From positions 310,001 through 374,000 of the forward strand of contig NZ_CP045074.1 in assembly GCF_009301415.1 (NCBI RefSeq): 64,000 nt of DNA, read 5' to 3'. The notes under the pieces are model-generated. The model saw only the letters and a list, made by a program, of their open reading frames with translations, had not been told where the DNA came from and searched no databases. The DNA comes from Paracoccus kondratievae (lineage in GTDB: Bacteria > Pseudomonadota > Alphaproteobacteria > Rhodobacterales > Rhodobacteraceae). This document shows, in pieces, positions 51,652 through 58,914 of this stretch; the first letter of the stretch is position 1; each line of letters starts with the position of its first letter. The position numbers were made by a program, and so were the translations under genes.

Positions 51652-52707
51652 TCAGGGGGCGGGACTGCCGTGCCGTTGAAAGACAGCATTGATGCGGGCC
51701 TCGATCTCGGGGGTGATCCTGACCTCGACCGAGCGCAGATCGGCCTCAAGCTGATCGGGTCTGGTCGCTCCGATGATATTGGCGGTGACAAAGGGGCGGC
51801 TGGTGACATAGGCGATGGCAAGCTGCGCCGGGTCCAGGCCAAAATCGCGGGCGATCTGCAGATAGGCATCGACCGCCTCGGCGACGCCCGGCTTGGTGTA
51901 GCGGTCGCCCCGGTTGAAAAGGGTCAGCCGCGCGCCCTCGGGTCGCGCGCCGCCCTGGTATTTCCCGGTCAGAAAACCCTGCGCCAGCGGGGAATAAGCC
52001 AGCAGTCCGACCTGCTCACGCTCGTGAAATTCGGCCAGCCCCTGCTCATAGGTGCGGTTGATCAGGTTATAGGCGTTCTGGACCGAGACGACGCGCGGCA
52101 GATCCCGCGTTTCGGCCAGATGCAGAAAGCGCGACAGGCCCCATGCGGTTTCATTAGACAGGCCAATGTGGCGCACCTTGCCTGCCTTGACCAGCGCGTC
52201 CAGCGCCCCGAGCGTTTCTTCGATCGGCACTTCGGCGCTGTCATTGCCTCGGCCGGGGGCATGGCTGCCATTACCAAACAGCGGCACCGGGCGACTGGGC
52301 CAGTGGATCTGGCAGAGGTCCAGATAATCGGTCTGCAGGCGGCGCAGCGAGCCTTCGATTGCTTCGTTGATATTTTTCGCATCCAGTCGCGGTGGCTGGC
52401 CGTCGGCACGCAGATAGGTGCGCTCACTTGGCCCCGATACTTTCGATGCCAGCACGATCTGGTCACGTCTACCGCGCGCCTTAAGCCAATTGCCGATGAT
52501 GCGCTCGGTTGCGCCCTGTGTCTCGGGCCGGGGCGGGATGGCATAGTTTTCCGCCGTGTCGATCAGGTTGATGCCGAAATCTATGGCCCGATCAAGCTGG
52601 GCGTGCCCCTCGGCCTCGGTATTCTGTTCGCCCCAGGTCATGGTGCCAAGGGCGATGGCCGAAACCTTGATGCCGCTGTGGCCAAGAGGGCGATAGTCCA
52701 GTGTCAT
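51652..52707 (-). CDS. Aldo/keto reductase (Tas-like)
   Basis: 351 residues. GTMTWGEQNTEAEGHAQLDRAIDFGINLIDTAENY with catalytic Asp/Tyr, the Lys in IVLASKVSG and DLCQIHWPSR form the AKR active site. Length and TMTWG motif match the Tas subgroup of the AKR superfamily. AGGAG lies 10 bp before the ATG at 52707. In this operon it may reduce an aldehyde freed by oxidative C-S cleavage. Confidence 0.84.
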   Translation of the reverse strand: MTLDYRPLGHSGIKVSAIALGTMTWGEQNTEAEGHAQLDRAIDFGINLIDTAENYAIPPRPETQGATERIIGNWLKARGRRDQIVLASKVSGPSERTYLRADGQPPRLDAKNINEAIEGSLRRLQTDYLDLCQIHWPSRPVPLFGNGSHAPGRGNDSAEVPIEETLGALDALVKAGKVRHIGLSNETAWGLSRFLHLAETRDLPRVVSVQNAYNLINRTYEQGLAEFHEREQVGLLAYSPLAQGFLTGKYQGGARPEGARLTLFNRGDRYTKPGVAEAVDAYLQIARDFGLDPAQLAIAYVTSRPFVTANIIGATRPDQLEADLRSVEVRITPEIEARINAVFQRHGSPAP

Positions 52708-52767
52708 GCAAATTCTCCTGCAGGTCATGAACAGGCACGGTGGGCGCGCCTGTCCGGTTGGTGGGCG

Positions 52768-54111
52768 CTACTCTGCGGCCGAGATATTGCGGCGCGCGGT
52801 GAACAGGTTTTCGGGCCGGGGCAGGCCGAAATGGTCGCGCAGGGTCCGGCCCGAGTACTCATCGCGGAACAGGCCGCGTTTGCGCAGGATAGGCAGGACA
52901 TGTTCGACAAAGGCGTCAAACCCCCCATGCAGCCATGGTGGCATGACGTTAAAGCCATCCGCCGCGCCGCCTTCGAACCAGGTCTGGATCTCATCGGCGA
53001 TCTTTTCCGGCGTGCCGACCACGACCCAATGTCCGCGCGCCCCCGCGATACGATGCATGAGCTGGCGGATGGTCGGCTTTTCGCGGTCGACGATGTCGAG
53101 GACCAGCTTGAAGCGGCTTGCCTCGGCCCGGTCGGGATCAGGTGCGATCAGGTGGCGCGGGAAAGGGCCGTCCAGATCATGACCGCTGAGGTCCAGACCC
53201 GTCATCCGCTTAAGCACATCCAGCGAATAGGCGGGCTGGGTCAGGCTGTTGAACTCGTCATGCAGCGCCTGCGCCTCGGCGGTGGTCGAGCCGATATAGG
53301 GGCTGATGCCGGGCAGCACCTTGATATGGTCGGGATTGCGGCCAACGCCCTGCGCCCGCGACTTGATATCGGCGTAAAATTCTTGTGCGCTGGCAAGGGT
53401 CTGATGGGCGGTAAATATCGCCTCGGCATAAAAGGCGGCGAAATGGCGCCCGTCCTCGGACGAACCGGCCTGCACATAGACCGGGCGGCCTTGCGGGCTG
53501 CGCGGCAGGTTCAACGGCCCTTTGACGCTGAAATGCTGCCCGGCATGATCAATCGTATGGATGCGGCTGTCATCGGCAAAGATGCCGCTTTCGGGGTCGA
53601 TGACCAGCGCCTCATCCTCCCAGCTGTCCCACAGCTTGGTGACGACCTCCAGGTATTCATGCGCGCGGCCATAGCGGTCGGCGTGGAGGGGATGGGCCTC
53701 CAGCCCAAAGTTCTGCGCGGCCTGAGCCGCCCCGGTGGTGACGATGTTCCAGCCCGCGCGCCCCTGCGAGATGTGATCGACCGAGGCAAACAGCCGTGCG
53801 AGGTTGTAGGGCTCGGTATAGGTGGTCGAGGCGGTGGCGATCAGCCCGATGCGGCTGGTCGCGGCAGCAAGCGCCGCGATCGTCGTCAGCGGCTCTAGCC
53901 GAAAGCGGCTCGCGTAGCGGATGTTATCGGCCAGCGCCGGCCCGTCGGCAAAGAATACGGCGTCGAATTTCGCGGCCTCAGCCTTGCGGGCAAGCTCTTG
54001 ATAGTCCGAGATATCCACCGTCCGATGCGGGTCCGAGCCCTTGTAGCGCCAGCCGGCCTCATGATGGCCGCCGGGATAGATAAAGAGGTTCAGGTGAAGC
54101 TGTCGGCTCAT
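52768..54111 (-). CDS. LLM-class flavin-dependent monooxygenase (NtaA/SnaA/DszA family)
   Basis: 447 residues. HLNLFIYPGGHHEAGWRYKGSDP is the usual opening, with FAD/FMN and substrate blocks KFDAVFFADGPALADN, EPLTTIAALAAATSRIGLIATASTTY, GRAGWNIVTT and PVYVQAGSSEDGR. Members use FMNH2 to cleave C-N or C-S bonds. Its place after a sulfonate-type transporter suggests an organosulfur substrate. A ribosome site AAGGACA precedes the ATG. Confidence 0.87.
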   Translation of the reverse strand: MSRQLHLNLFIYPGGHHEAGWRYKGSDPHRTVDISDYQELARKAEAAKFDAVFFADGPALADNIRYASRFRLEPLTTIAALAAATSRIGLIATASTTYTEPYNLARLFASVDHISQGRAGWNIVTTGAAQAAQNFGLEAHPLHADRYGRAHEYLEVVTKLWDSWEDEALVIDPESGIFADDSRIHTIDHAGQHFSVKGPLNLPRSPQGRPVYVQAGSSEDGRHFAAFYAEAIFTAHQTLASAQEFYADIKSRAQGVGRNPDHIKVLPGISPYIGSTTAEAQALHDEFNSLTQPAYSLDVLKRMTGLDLSGHDLDGPFPRHLIAPDPDRAEASRFKLVLDIVDREKPTIRQLMHRIAGARGHWVVVGTPEKIADEIQTWFEGGAADGFNVMPPWLHGGFDAFVEHVLPILRKRGLFRDEYSGRTLRDHFGLPRPENLFTARRNISAAE

Positions 54112-54129
54112 GTTTGTTGTCCTTGTAAC

Positions 54130-54852
54130 TCAATGGGTTGCGACGCCCAGCTTGGTCAGCAGATGACGGCGAAGCTGGCCAAAGCGCGGGTTGTCGGGCT
54201 GGCGTGGCGCGGGCAGGTCGATCGAAAGGTCCTCGACAAATGTCCCCTGTTCGAGCACCAGCACCCGGTCGGCCAGGCTGATCGCTTCGTCCACGTCATG
54301 GGTGACCAGCAGAACGGCGGGGCGGTGACGGGCGCAAAGCTCTTTCAGCAGGGCGTGCATGCGGATGCGGGTCAGCGCATCCAGCGCCCCAAAGGGCTCA
54401 TCGGCCAGCAAAAGCTCGGGCTCGCGCACCAGTGAGCGGGCCAGCGCCACGCGCTGTTGCTCACCGCCCGAAAGCTCGACCGGCCATGAGCGTTCGCGCC
54501 CGGTCAGGCCCACCTCCCGCAGCATGCGCCGCCCCGCGTCATCGGCCCCGGTCAGGCCCAGCGTCACGTTTTCCAGGACCCGCAGCCAGGGCAGCAGCCG
54601 GGCATCCTGAAAGACCACCGACCTGTTTTCCGGCACATCCAGACGGCCAGACCCGGTGACCTCATGGTCAAGCTCGGCCAGCGCCTTGAGGAAGGTGCTT
54701 TTGCCCGAACCCGACCGGCCAAGCAGGGCCACGAACTCGCCCCTGGCGATCCGCAGGTTCAGCCCGTCAAGTATGGTGCGCCCGTCAAAGCTGCGGTGCA
54801 GATTCTGAGTCTGAACCACCAGATCATCTATTGCGACAGTGTGCGGCGCCAT
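54130..54852 (-). CDS. Aliphatic sulfonate-type ABC transporter ATP-binding protein (SsuB-like)
   Basis: 240 residues. Walker A LLGRSGSGKSTFLKALA, Q-loop region VFQDARLLPWLRV, signature ELSGGEQQRVALARSLV and Walker B LLLADEPFGALD are intact. It overlaps the permease gene by 25 bp. It powers uptake through the adjacent permease. Confidence 0.87.
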   Translation of the reverse strand: MAPHTVAIDDLVVQTQNLHRSFDGRTILDGLNLRIARGEFVALLGRSGSGKSTFLKALAELDHEVTGSGRLDVPENRSVVFQDARLLPWLRVLENVTLGLTGADDAGRRMLREVGLTGRERSWPVELSGGEQQRVALARSLVREPELLLADEPFGALDALTRIRMHALLKELCARHRPAVLLVTHDVDEAISLADRVLVLEQGTFVEDLSIDLPAPRQPDNPRFGQLRRHLLTKLGVATH

Positions 54853-55688
54853 GTGAGGGCCCTCCTTTCGACAAAGCGTACGGCGGCATCCGAGACGAGG
54901 CCCAGCACGGCATAGACCACGATGCCCGCGATGATGATTTCGGTCTGGCCATAGGTCCGCGCGAGGTTGATCATGTAACCAAGGCCGCTGGTGGCGTTCA
55001 CCTGTTCAACCACAACAAGCGACACCCAGCACAGCGTCACCGCAAAGCGCAGCCCCAGCAGAAAGCCCGGCAGCGCCCCCGGCAGGACGACCTGACGGAT
55101 AAAGGTCCAGCGCGGCAGATTCAGCGTTTCGGACAGTTCGACATAACGGTTGTCGATGCCGCGCAGCGCGTTATGGGTGTGGATGTAGATCGGCACGATC
55201 ACGGCAAGGACGATGGTGATGATCTTCATCTGCTCGCCGATGCCGAACCACAGCATCAACAGCGGAATCAGCGCCAGCGTCGGCACCGCGCGCTTGATCT
55301 GGATCGGGCCGTCAATCAGCGCCTCGCCCAGCCGCGACAGGCCGGCGATCACGGCCAGCACTGTGCCGATGGCGACGCCGATCACCAGCCCCGAGACGGC
55401 ACGCCAGGCCGAGACGCCGAAATGTTCCTGCAAGCGGCCATCGGCGATCAGCTGGCGGAATGCGTCTGCGACCGTCCATGGCGCTGAAAAGATGCGCGGA
55501 TCTATCAGCCCCAGCCCCGAGCCGATCACCCACGACGCCACCAGCAAGAGGCTGCCCAGCTGCATGCCAAAGGGGATGGCGGGACCGGGTCCCAGCCGCA
55601 CCCGGCCGCCCCTGCGGGCACGTACAAGCGGGGCGGCTGGCGCCGCTGCCGTCGTGGGCTTGAAATCGTCGGTTGCGATCAGCGTCAT
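54828..55688 (-). CDS. Aliphatic sulfonate-type ABC transporter permease (SsuC-like)
   Basis: 286 residues with six predicted membrane helices and the coupling EAA loop SETLNLPRWTFIRQVVLPGALPGFLLGLRFAVTLCW. The N-terminal 50 residues are cytoplasmic and basic. ATGA overlap with the binding-protein gene. Confidence 0.87.
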   Translation of the reverse strand: MTLIATDDFKPTTAAAPAAPLVRARRGGRVRLGPGPAIPFGMQLGSLLLVASWVIGSGLGLIDPRIFSAPWTVADAFRQLIADGRLQEHFGVSAWRAVSGLVIGVAIGTVLAVIAGLSRLGEALIDGPIQIKRAVPTLALIPLLMLWFGIGEQMKIITIVLAVIVPIYIHTHNALRGIDNRYVELSETLNLPRWTFIRQVVLPGALPGFLLGLRFAVTLCWVSLVVVEQVNATSGLGYMINLARTYGQTEIIIAGIVVYAVLGLVSDAAVRFVERRALTWRRTLSQ

Positions 55689-56737
55689 TGGGTCAGCTCC
55701 TCTTGCCTGGTTGCGCTTGAGCCTTGCGCCAGCGCCTCGGCGGCGATCCGTTCAAAGCGCCGGTCAAAGATCTTTTCGGCGCTGAAGGGGGTGTTGCCCG
55801 TCGCCTCGGCCAAAAGCTCGATCGTATGGGTGTGGCGGGCGATGACCTCATCCCAGTTCGCGGGAATGACCTGAATGCCGGTCTGTTCAACCGCGGCCTT
55901 GCCGTCTTCATAGGAAAGGCTCTGATCCTTGACGTAATAGCCCTGAATGAATTCTTCGGGGTGATCGTTGATCCATTCCGTGGCGCGCGCCCAGAGCCGG
56001 ACATATTCAGCCGCCGCTGCCGCTTTGGCCGGATCGTCAAGCACCCATTGCGGCGCCCACAGATGGCTGGGGTCGTCGCGCAGCCCATGATCGACCAGTC
56101 GCGCGCCGTCGGGGCCATATTGGCGGATGTAGCGGGCGATATAGACACTGCCGAGCGGGGCGACATCCACCTGACCCGAGGCAAGCGCGACCGGATAGAC
56201 ATCGCCCGTGCTGGGGATCTCGACCAAGGTCACATCGTCACGGGTCAGGCCCGCCGCCTCAAGCGTGCGCAGGACCAGCGCGCCTTGCGCCTGTCCCGGG
56301 CTATAGGCGATGCGCCGGCCTCTGAAGTCCTGAATGCTTCTGATCTGTTCGCCAAGGGCGGGGCTGACGCCAAAGCGATAGATCGGATGGGCGATCGGGT
56401 CCTGCCGTTCGCGATAGGCGATGTTGCGGACAGGAAGGTCGTTCCATGTCGCATGGATCGAGGGAATTTCGGCGACGCTGGCAACGTCCAGCGCCTTGGC
56501 GCGAAACGCCTCGCTGGTTTGTGGGCCGCCGCTAAGATTGGCCCATTCGATCTTGAAGCCGACCTCGTCGATCAGGCCCGAAAGCTCAAGCGCCTTTTGG
56601 GTGACCGGGTCGCCGACGCGCAGTACGGTACCTTCGGGTATTTTGTCCGGCAGCGGCTCTTGCGCGATGGCGGGTGGGGCAAGAATTGCCAGGCTGACAG
56701 CCAGTGCCAGCAGCCGGCGGGATGGAATCTTGGTCAT
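55685..56737 (-). CDS. Aliphatic sulfonate-type ABC transporter substrate-binding protein (SsuA-like)
   Basis: 350 residues with a signal peptide (MTKIPSRRLLALAVSLAILA, cut after AIA). TVLRVGDPVTQKALELSGLID and NLSGGPQTSEAFRAKALDVASVAEIPSIHA are the ligand loops of the NMT1/SsuA group. I chose the ATG at 56737; an upstream in-frame ATG at 56770 lies before the signal peptide. It is first of six genes on the minus strand (transporter, monooxygenase, two reductases). Confidence 0.86.
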   Translation of the reverse strand: MTKIPSRRLLALAVSLAILAPPAIAQEPLPDKIPEGTVLRVGDPVTQKALELSGLIDEVGFKIEWANLSGGPQTSEAFRAKALDVASVAEIPSIHATWNDLPVRNIAYRERQDPIAHPIYRFGVSPALGEQIRSIQDFRGRRIAYSPGQAQGALVLRTLEAAGLTRDDVTLVEIPSTGDVYPVALASGQVDVAPLGSVYIARYIRQYGPDGARLVDHGLRDDPSHLWAPQWVLDDPAKAAAAAEYVRLWARATEWINDHPEEFIQGYYVKDQSLSYEDGKAAVEQTGIQVIPANWDEVIARHTHTIELLAEATGNTPFSAEKIFDRRFERIAAEALAQGSSATRQEELTQ

Positions 56738-56824
56738 GTTCAACCTGTCCAGAGTGATGGTTCCGGACATCAGAAGCTAACCAGGAATCACTTAATGTCG
56801 ATAGATATGGTGTATTTAAATTCG

Positions 56825-56846
56825 CCTGCCGAGAGGCAGGATTTTT
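56825..56846 (+). terminator. Terminator-like hairpin in the ssuA / response-regulator divergent gap
   Basis: CCTGCC (56825-56830) and GGCAGG (56835-56840) form a perfect stem with loop GAGA, then ATTTTT. Read on the plus strand it is a compact intrinsic terminator with no gene before it. It might end a small RNA or antisense transcript starting near ssuA. The rest of the 318-bp gap (56738-57055) shows AT-rich promoter-like sequence but no box I can assign. Confidence 0.45.
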
Positions 56847-57055
56847 CGCCCGTCCTGCACCGCAGAGCATGTTACAACTGCAACAAGAATCGCGCGGGCG
56901 CGAAACGGCCGCCTGCGCGGGCTCTGGCCAAGCGGTCGGTAAACTTGGCTTTTCCTGGGGCTATGAAGCTTGATTTTGCGCAGCTATGTTGGCGAAATCT
57001 TCGGACGCCCTGCAGCTTGAACGAAGGGCCCTGAGGTCCGACGGAACGCCACGCC

Positions 57056-57808
57056 ATGATCTCTTGCCCGACCGGAACCCCGGTCCCTACGCCCGAAACC
57101 GAACCGCCGCAGCGCATCCTTTTTGTCGAGGATGACCGCAAGCTCAGCGCATTCCTGTGCCGCTATTTCACTGAACAGGGCTATCAGGTCGAGGCTGCCC
57201 ATGACGGCGCGGCGATGCGTCGGGCGCTGGCAGGCAAGGGCTTTGATCTGGTGGTGCTGGACGTGGGCCTGCCGGGACGCGAGGACGGCTATGCGCTGGC
57301 GCGCGAACTGAAAAAGGAACACGACCTTGGCATTCTGTTCCTGTCAGCCCGGCAAGAGGCACTGGATCGCATCGTCGGGCTGGAGATCGGGGCGGATGAT
57401 TTCCTTGTCAAGCCGTTCGAACCGCGTGAGCTTCTGGCCCGTATCCGTGCCATTCTGCGCCGGTTGCCCTCGGGCGGGCCAAAGGCGCAGGCCGAGACGC
57501 GTCGGATCGTCTTTGACGGCTGGGTGCTGGATCTTGATGCGCGGGTGCTGCGCGACCAGCATGGTCAGGTGCAGGATCTGACCACCCAGGAATTCAACCT
57601 GCTCAGCGTGCTGGCACAGCGGCCCGGACGAGTGCTGAGCCGCGATCAGTTGCTGGACCTGACCGTCAGCCGCAACTGGTCGCCTTACGATCGTTCGGTC
57701 GATGTGATGATCGGCAAGATCCGCCGCAAGATCGGCGATACCGGACCGCAGCCGCGGCGCATCCGCACCATTCGTGGCGCGGGCTATATGTTCTCGCCCG
57801 AGAGTTAG
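57056..57808 (+). CDS. OmpR/PhoB-family response regulator
   Basis: 250 residues. The receiver (RILFVEDDRKLSAFL, Asp in LVVLDVGLPGREDG, Lys in DDFLVKPF) is followed by a winged helix (LTTQEFNLLSVLAQRPGRVLSRDQLLDL and RSVDVMIGKIRRKIGD). It has no kinase in the same direction. Its stop overlaps by 4 bp the stop of the opposing receiver-kinase gene, so the likely partners are the two kinases at 57805-61532. TTACA repeats before fmdA are a possible target. Confidence 0.87.
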   Translation: MISCPTGTPVPTPETEPPQRILFVEDDRKLSAFLCRYFTEQGYQVEAAHDGAAMRRALAGKGFDLVVLDVGLPGREDGYALARELKKEHDLGILFLSARQEALDRIVGLEIGADDFLVKPFEPRELLARIRAILRRLPSGGPKAQAETRRIVFDGWVLDLDARVLRDQHGQVQDLTTQEFNLLSVLAQRPGRVLSRDQLLDLTVSRNWSPYDRSVDVMIGKIRRKIGDTGPQPRRIRTIRGAGYMFSPES

Positions 57809-58914
57809 GGTTGCGCGGCGCTGTCGGGGCGCAGGCATGGCAGGTCAAGAACCACCCGCGCGCCGCCGCCTTCGCTATTGCCGATATGGAAATCCCCGCC
57901 GCTGACCAGTGCCAGCTGCTGGATCATCGGCAGTCCCAGCCCGGTGCCACCCGGCTTGGTGGTGAACAGCGGCTCTGGCGCATGATCAAGGACTACGGCA
58001 TCAAATCCCGGTCCTTCATCCTCGACCGTAAGGCGCGCGTAATCGCTGCCGCGCCAGATATGGCGCAACCGGACCCGCACCGGCCCCCGGCCCTTGGTCG
58101 CGTCGCGGGCATTGATCAGCAGATTGACCACAGCGGTCTCGATCTGGACAGGATCGACGGGGGCAAGCAATGGCCGGTCGGGCAGGTCGCATTCGATGCG
58201 CATGCCCTGACACAGCGTACGTGCCAGCATGGACACGGCATTGCCGACCGGCTGGCGCAGATCGGCCGGATCGGGCGATTGCGTGGGCTGGCGGGCAAAT
58301 CCCATCAGCCGCGTGACCAGATCACCCGCCGTCATCGCAGCGTCAAGCGCGTCCCCCGCATAGGGTGCAAGACCGTCCTGCGCTGGCAAACGTTCGGCGA
58401 TCACCGCAAGATTGGCGCGGATCACCGCCAGCATGTTCTTGAAATCATGTGACAGGCCAGCCGCCAGCCGCGATGTCGCCTCGATCTGGCGCATCAGGGC
58501 CAGTTCGCGTTCGGCACGGGCCTTGGCGGCACGCAGCTCGACCAGTTGAAAGCAGCGCTCAAGCGCCTGCATCAGCTCATCCAGAAAGAAGGGCTTGCGC
58601 AGATAATCGTATGCCCCCGCTTTCAGCGCCGCGATGGCACTGTCGACCGAGGCATATGCGGTCATGATCACCATCACCAGACCGGGATGCAGCGTGCTTA
58701 GCCGCGCGGCAAGCTCTGTCCCGTCCTCGTCACGCAGGCGGATGTCGATCAGCACCACCTCGATCGGCTCGGCCTCCAGCAACGCAAGGGCAGATGCGCC
58801 GTCCGGGGCGATGCGGCATTCCACCCCTTCAAGCGCCAGCGCGCGCGAAGTCGAGACGGCGAAATCGGCATCGTCGTCGAGGATGAGCAGCCGCCGGGTC
58901 ATGGCTGGCCTCAT
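57805..58914 (-). CDS. Receiver-histidine kinase hybrid (REC, HisKA-like, HATPase)
   Basis: 369 residues in the unusual order receiver first. Residues 1-125 form the receiver (LLILDDDADF, Asp in VVLIDIRLRDEDG, Lys in YDYLRKPF). A linker leads to the H-box SHDFKN (His near 153) and an ATPase domain with NLLINARDATKG, DEGPGF and the TTKPGGTGLGLPMI lid. There is no membrane segment and no DNA-binding domain. It overlaps the permease-kinase gene by 4 bp (ATGA), so the two are made together; a relay from the fusion kinase through this receiver to its own His is plausible. Confidence 0.85.
   Translation of the reverse strand: MRPAMTRRLLILDDDADFAVSTSRALALEGVECRIAPDGASALALLEAEPIEVVLIDIRLRDEDGTELAARLSTLHPGLVMVIMTAYASVDSAIAALKAGAYDYLRKPFFLDELMQALERCFQLVELRAAKARAERELALMRQIEATSRLAAGLSHDFKNMLAVIRANLAVIAERLPAQDGLAPYAGDALDAAMTAGDLVTRLMGFARQPTQSPDPADLRQPVGNAVSMLARTLCQGMRIECDLPDRPLLAPVDPVQIETAVVNLLINARDATKGRGPVRVRLRHIWRGSDYARLTVEDEGPGFDAVVLDHAPEPLFTTKPGGTGLGLPMIQQLALVSGGDFHIGNSEGGGARVVLDLPCLRPDSAAQP

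Noticed and set aside
51670..53898. 742-codon open frame on the plus strand
   Set aside because: Antisense to the aldo/keto reductase and monooxygenase genes; no protein-like pattern.
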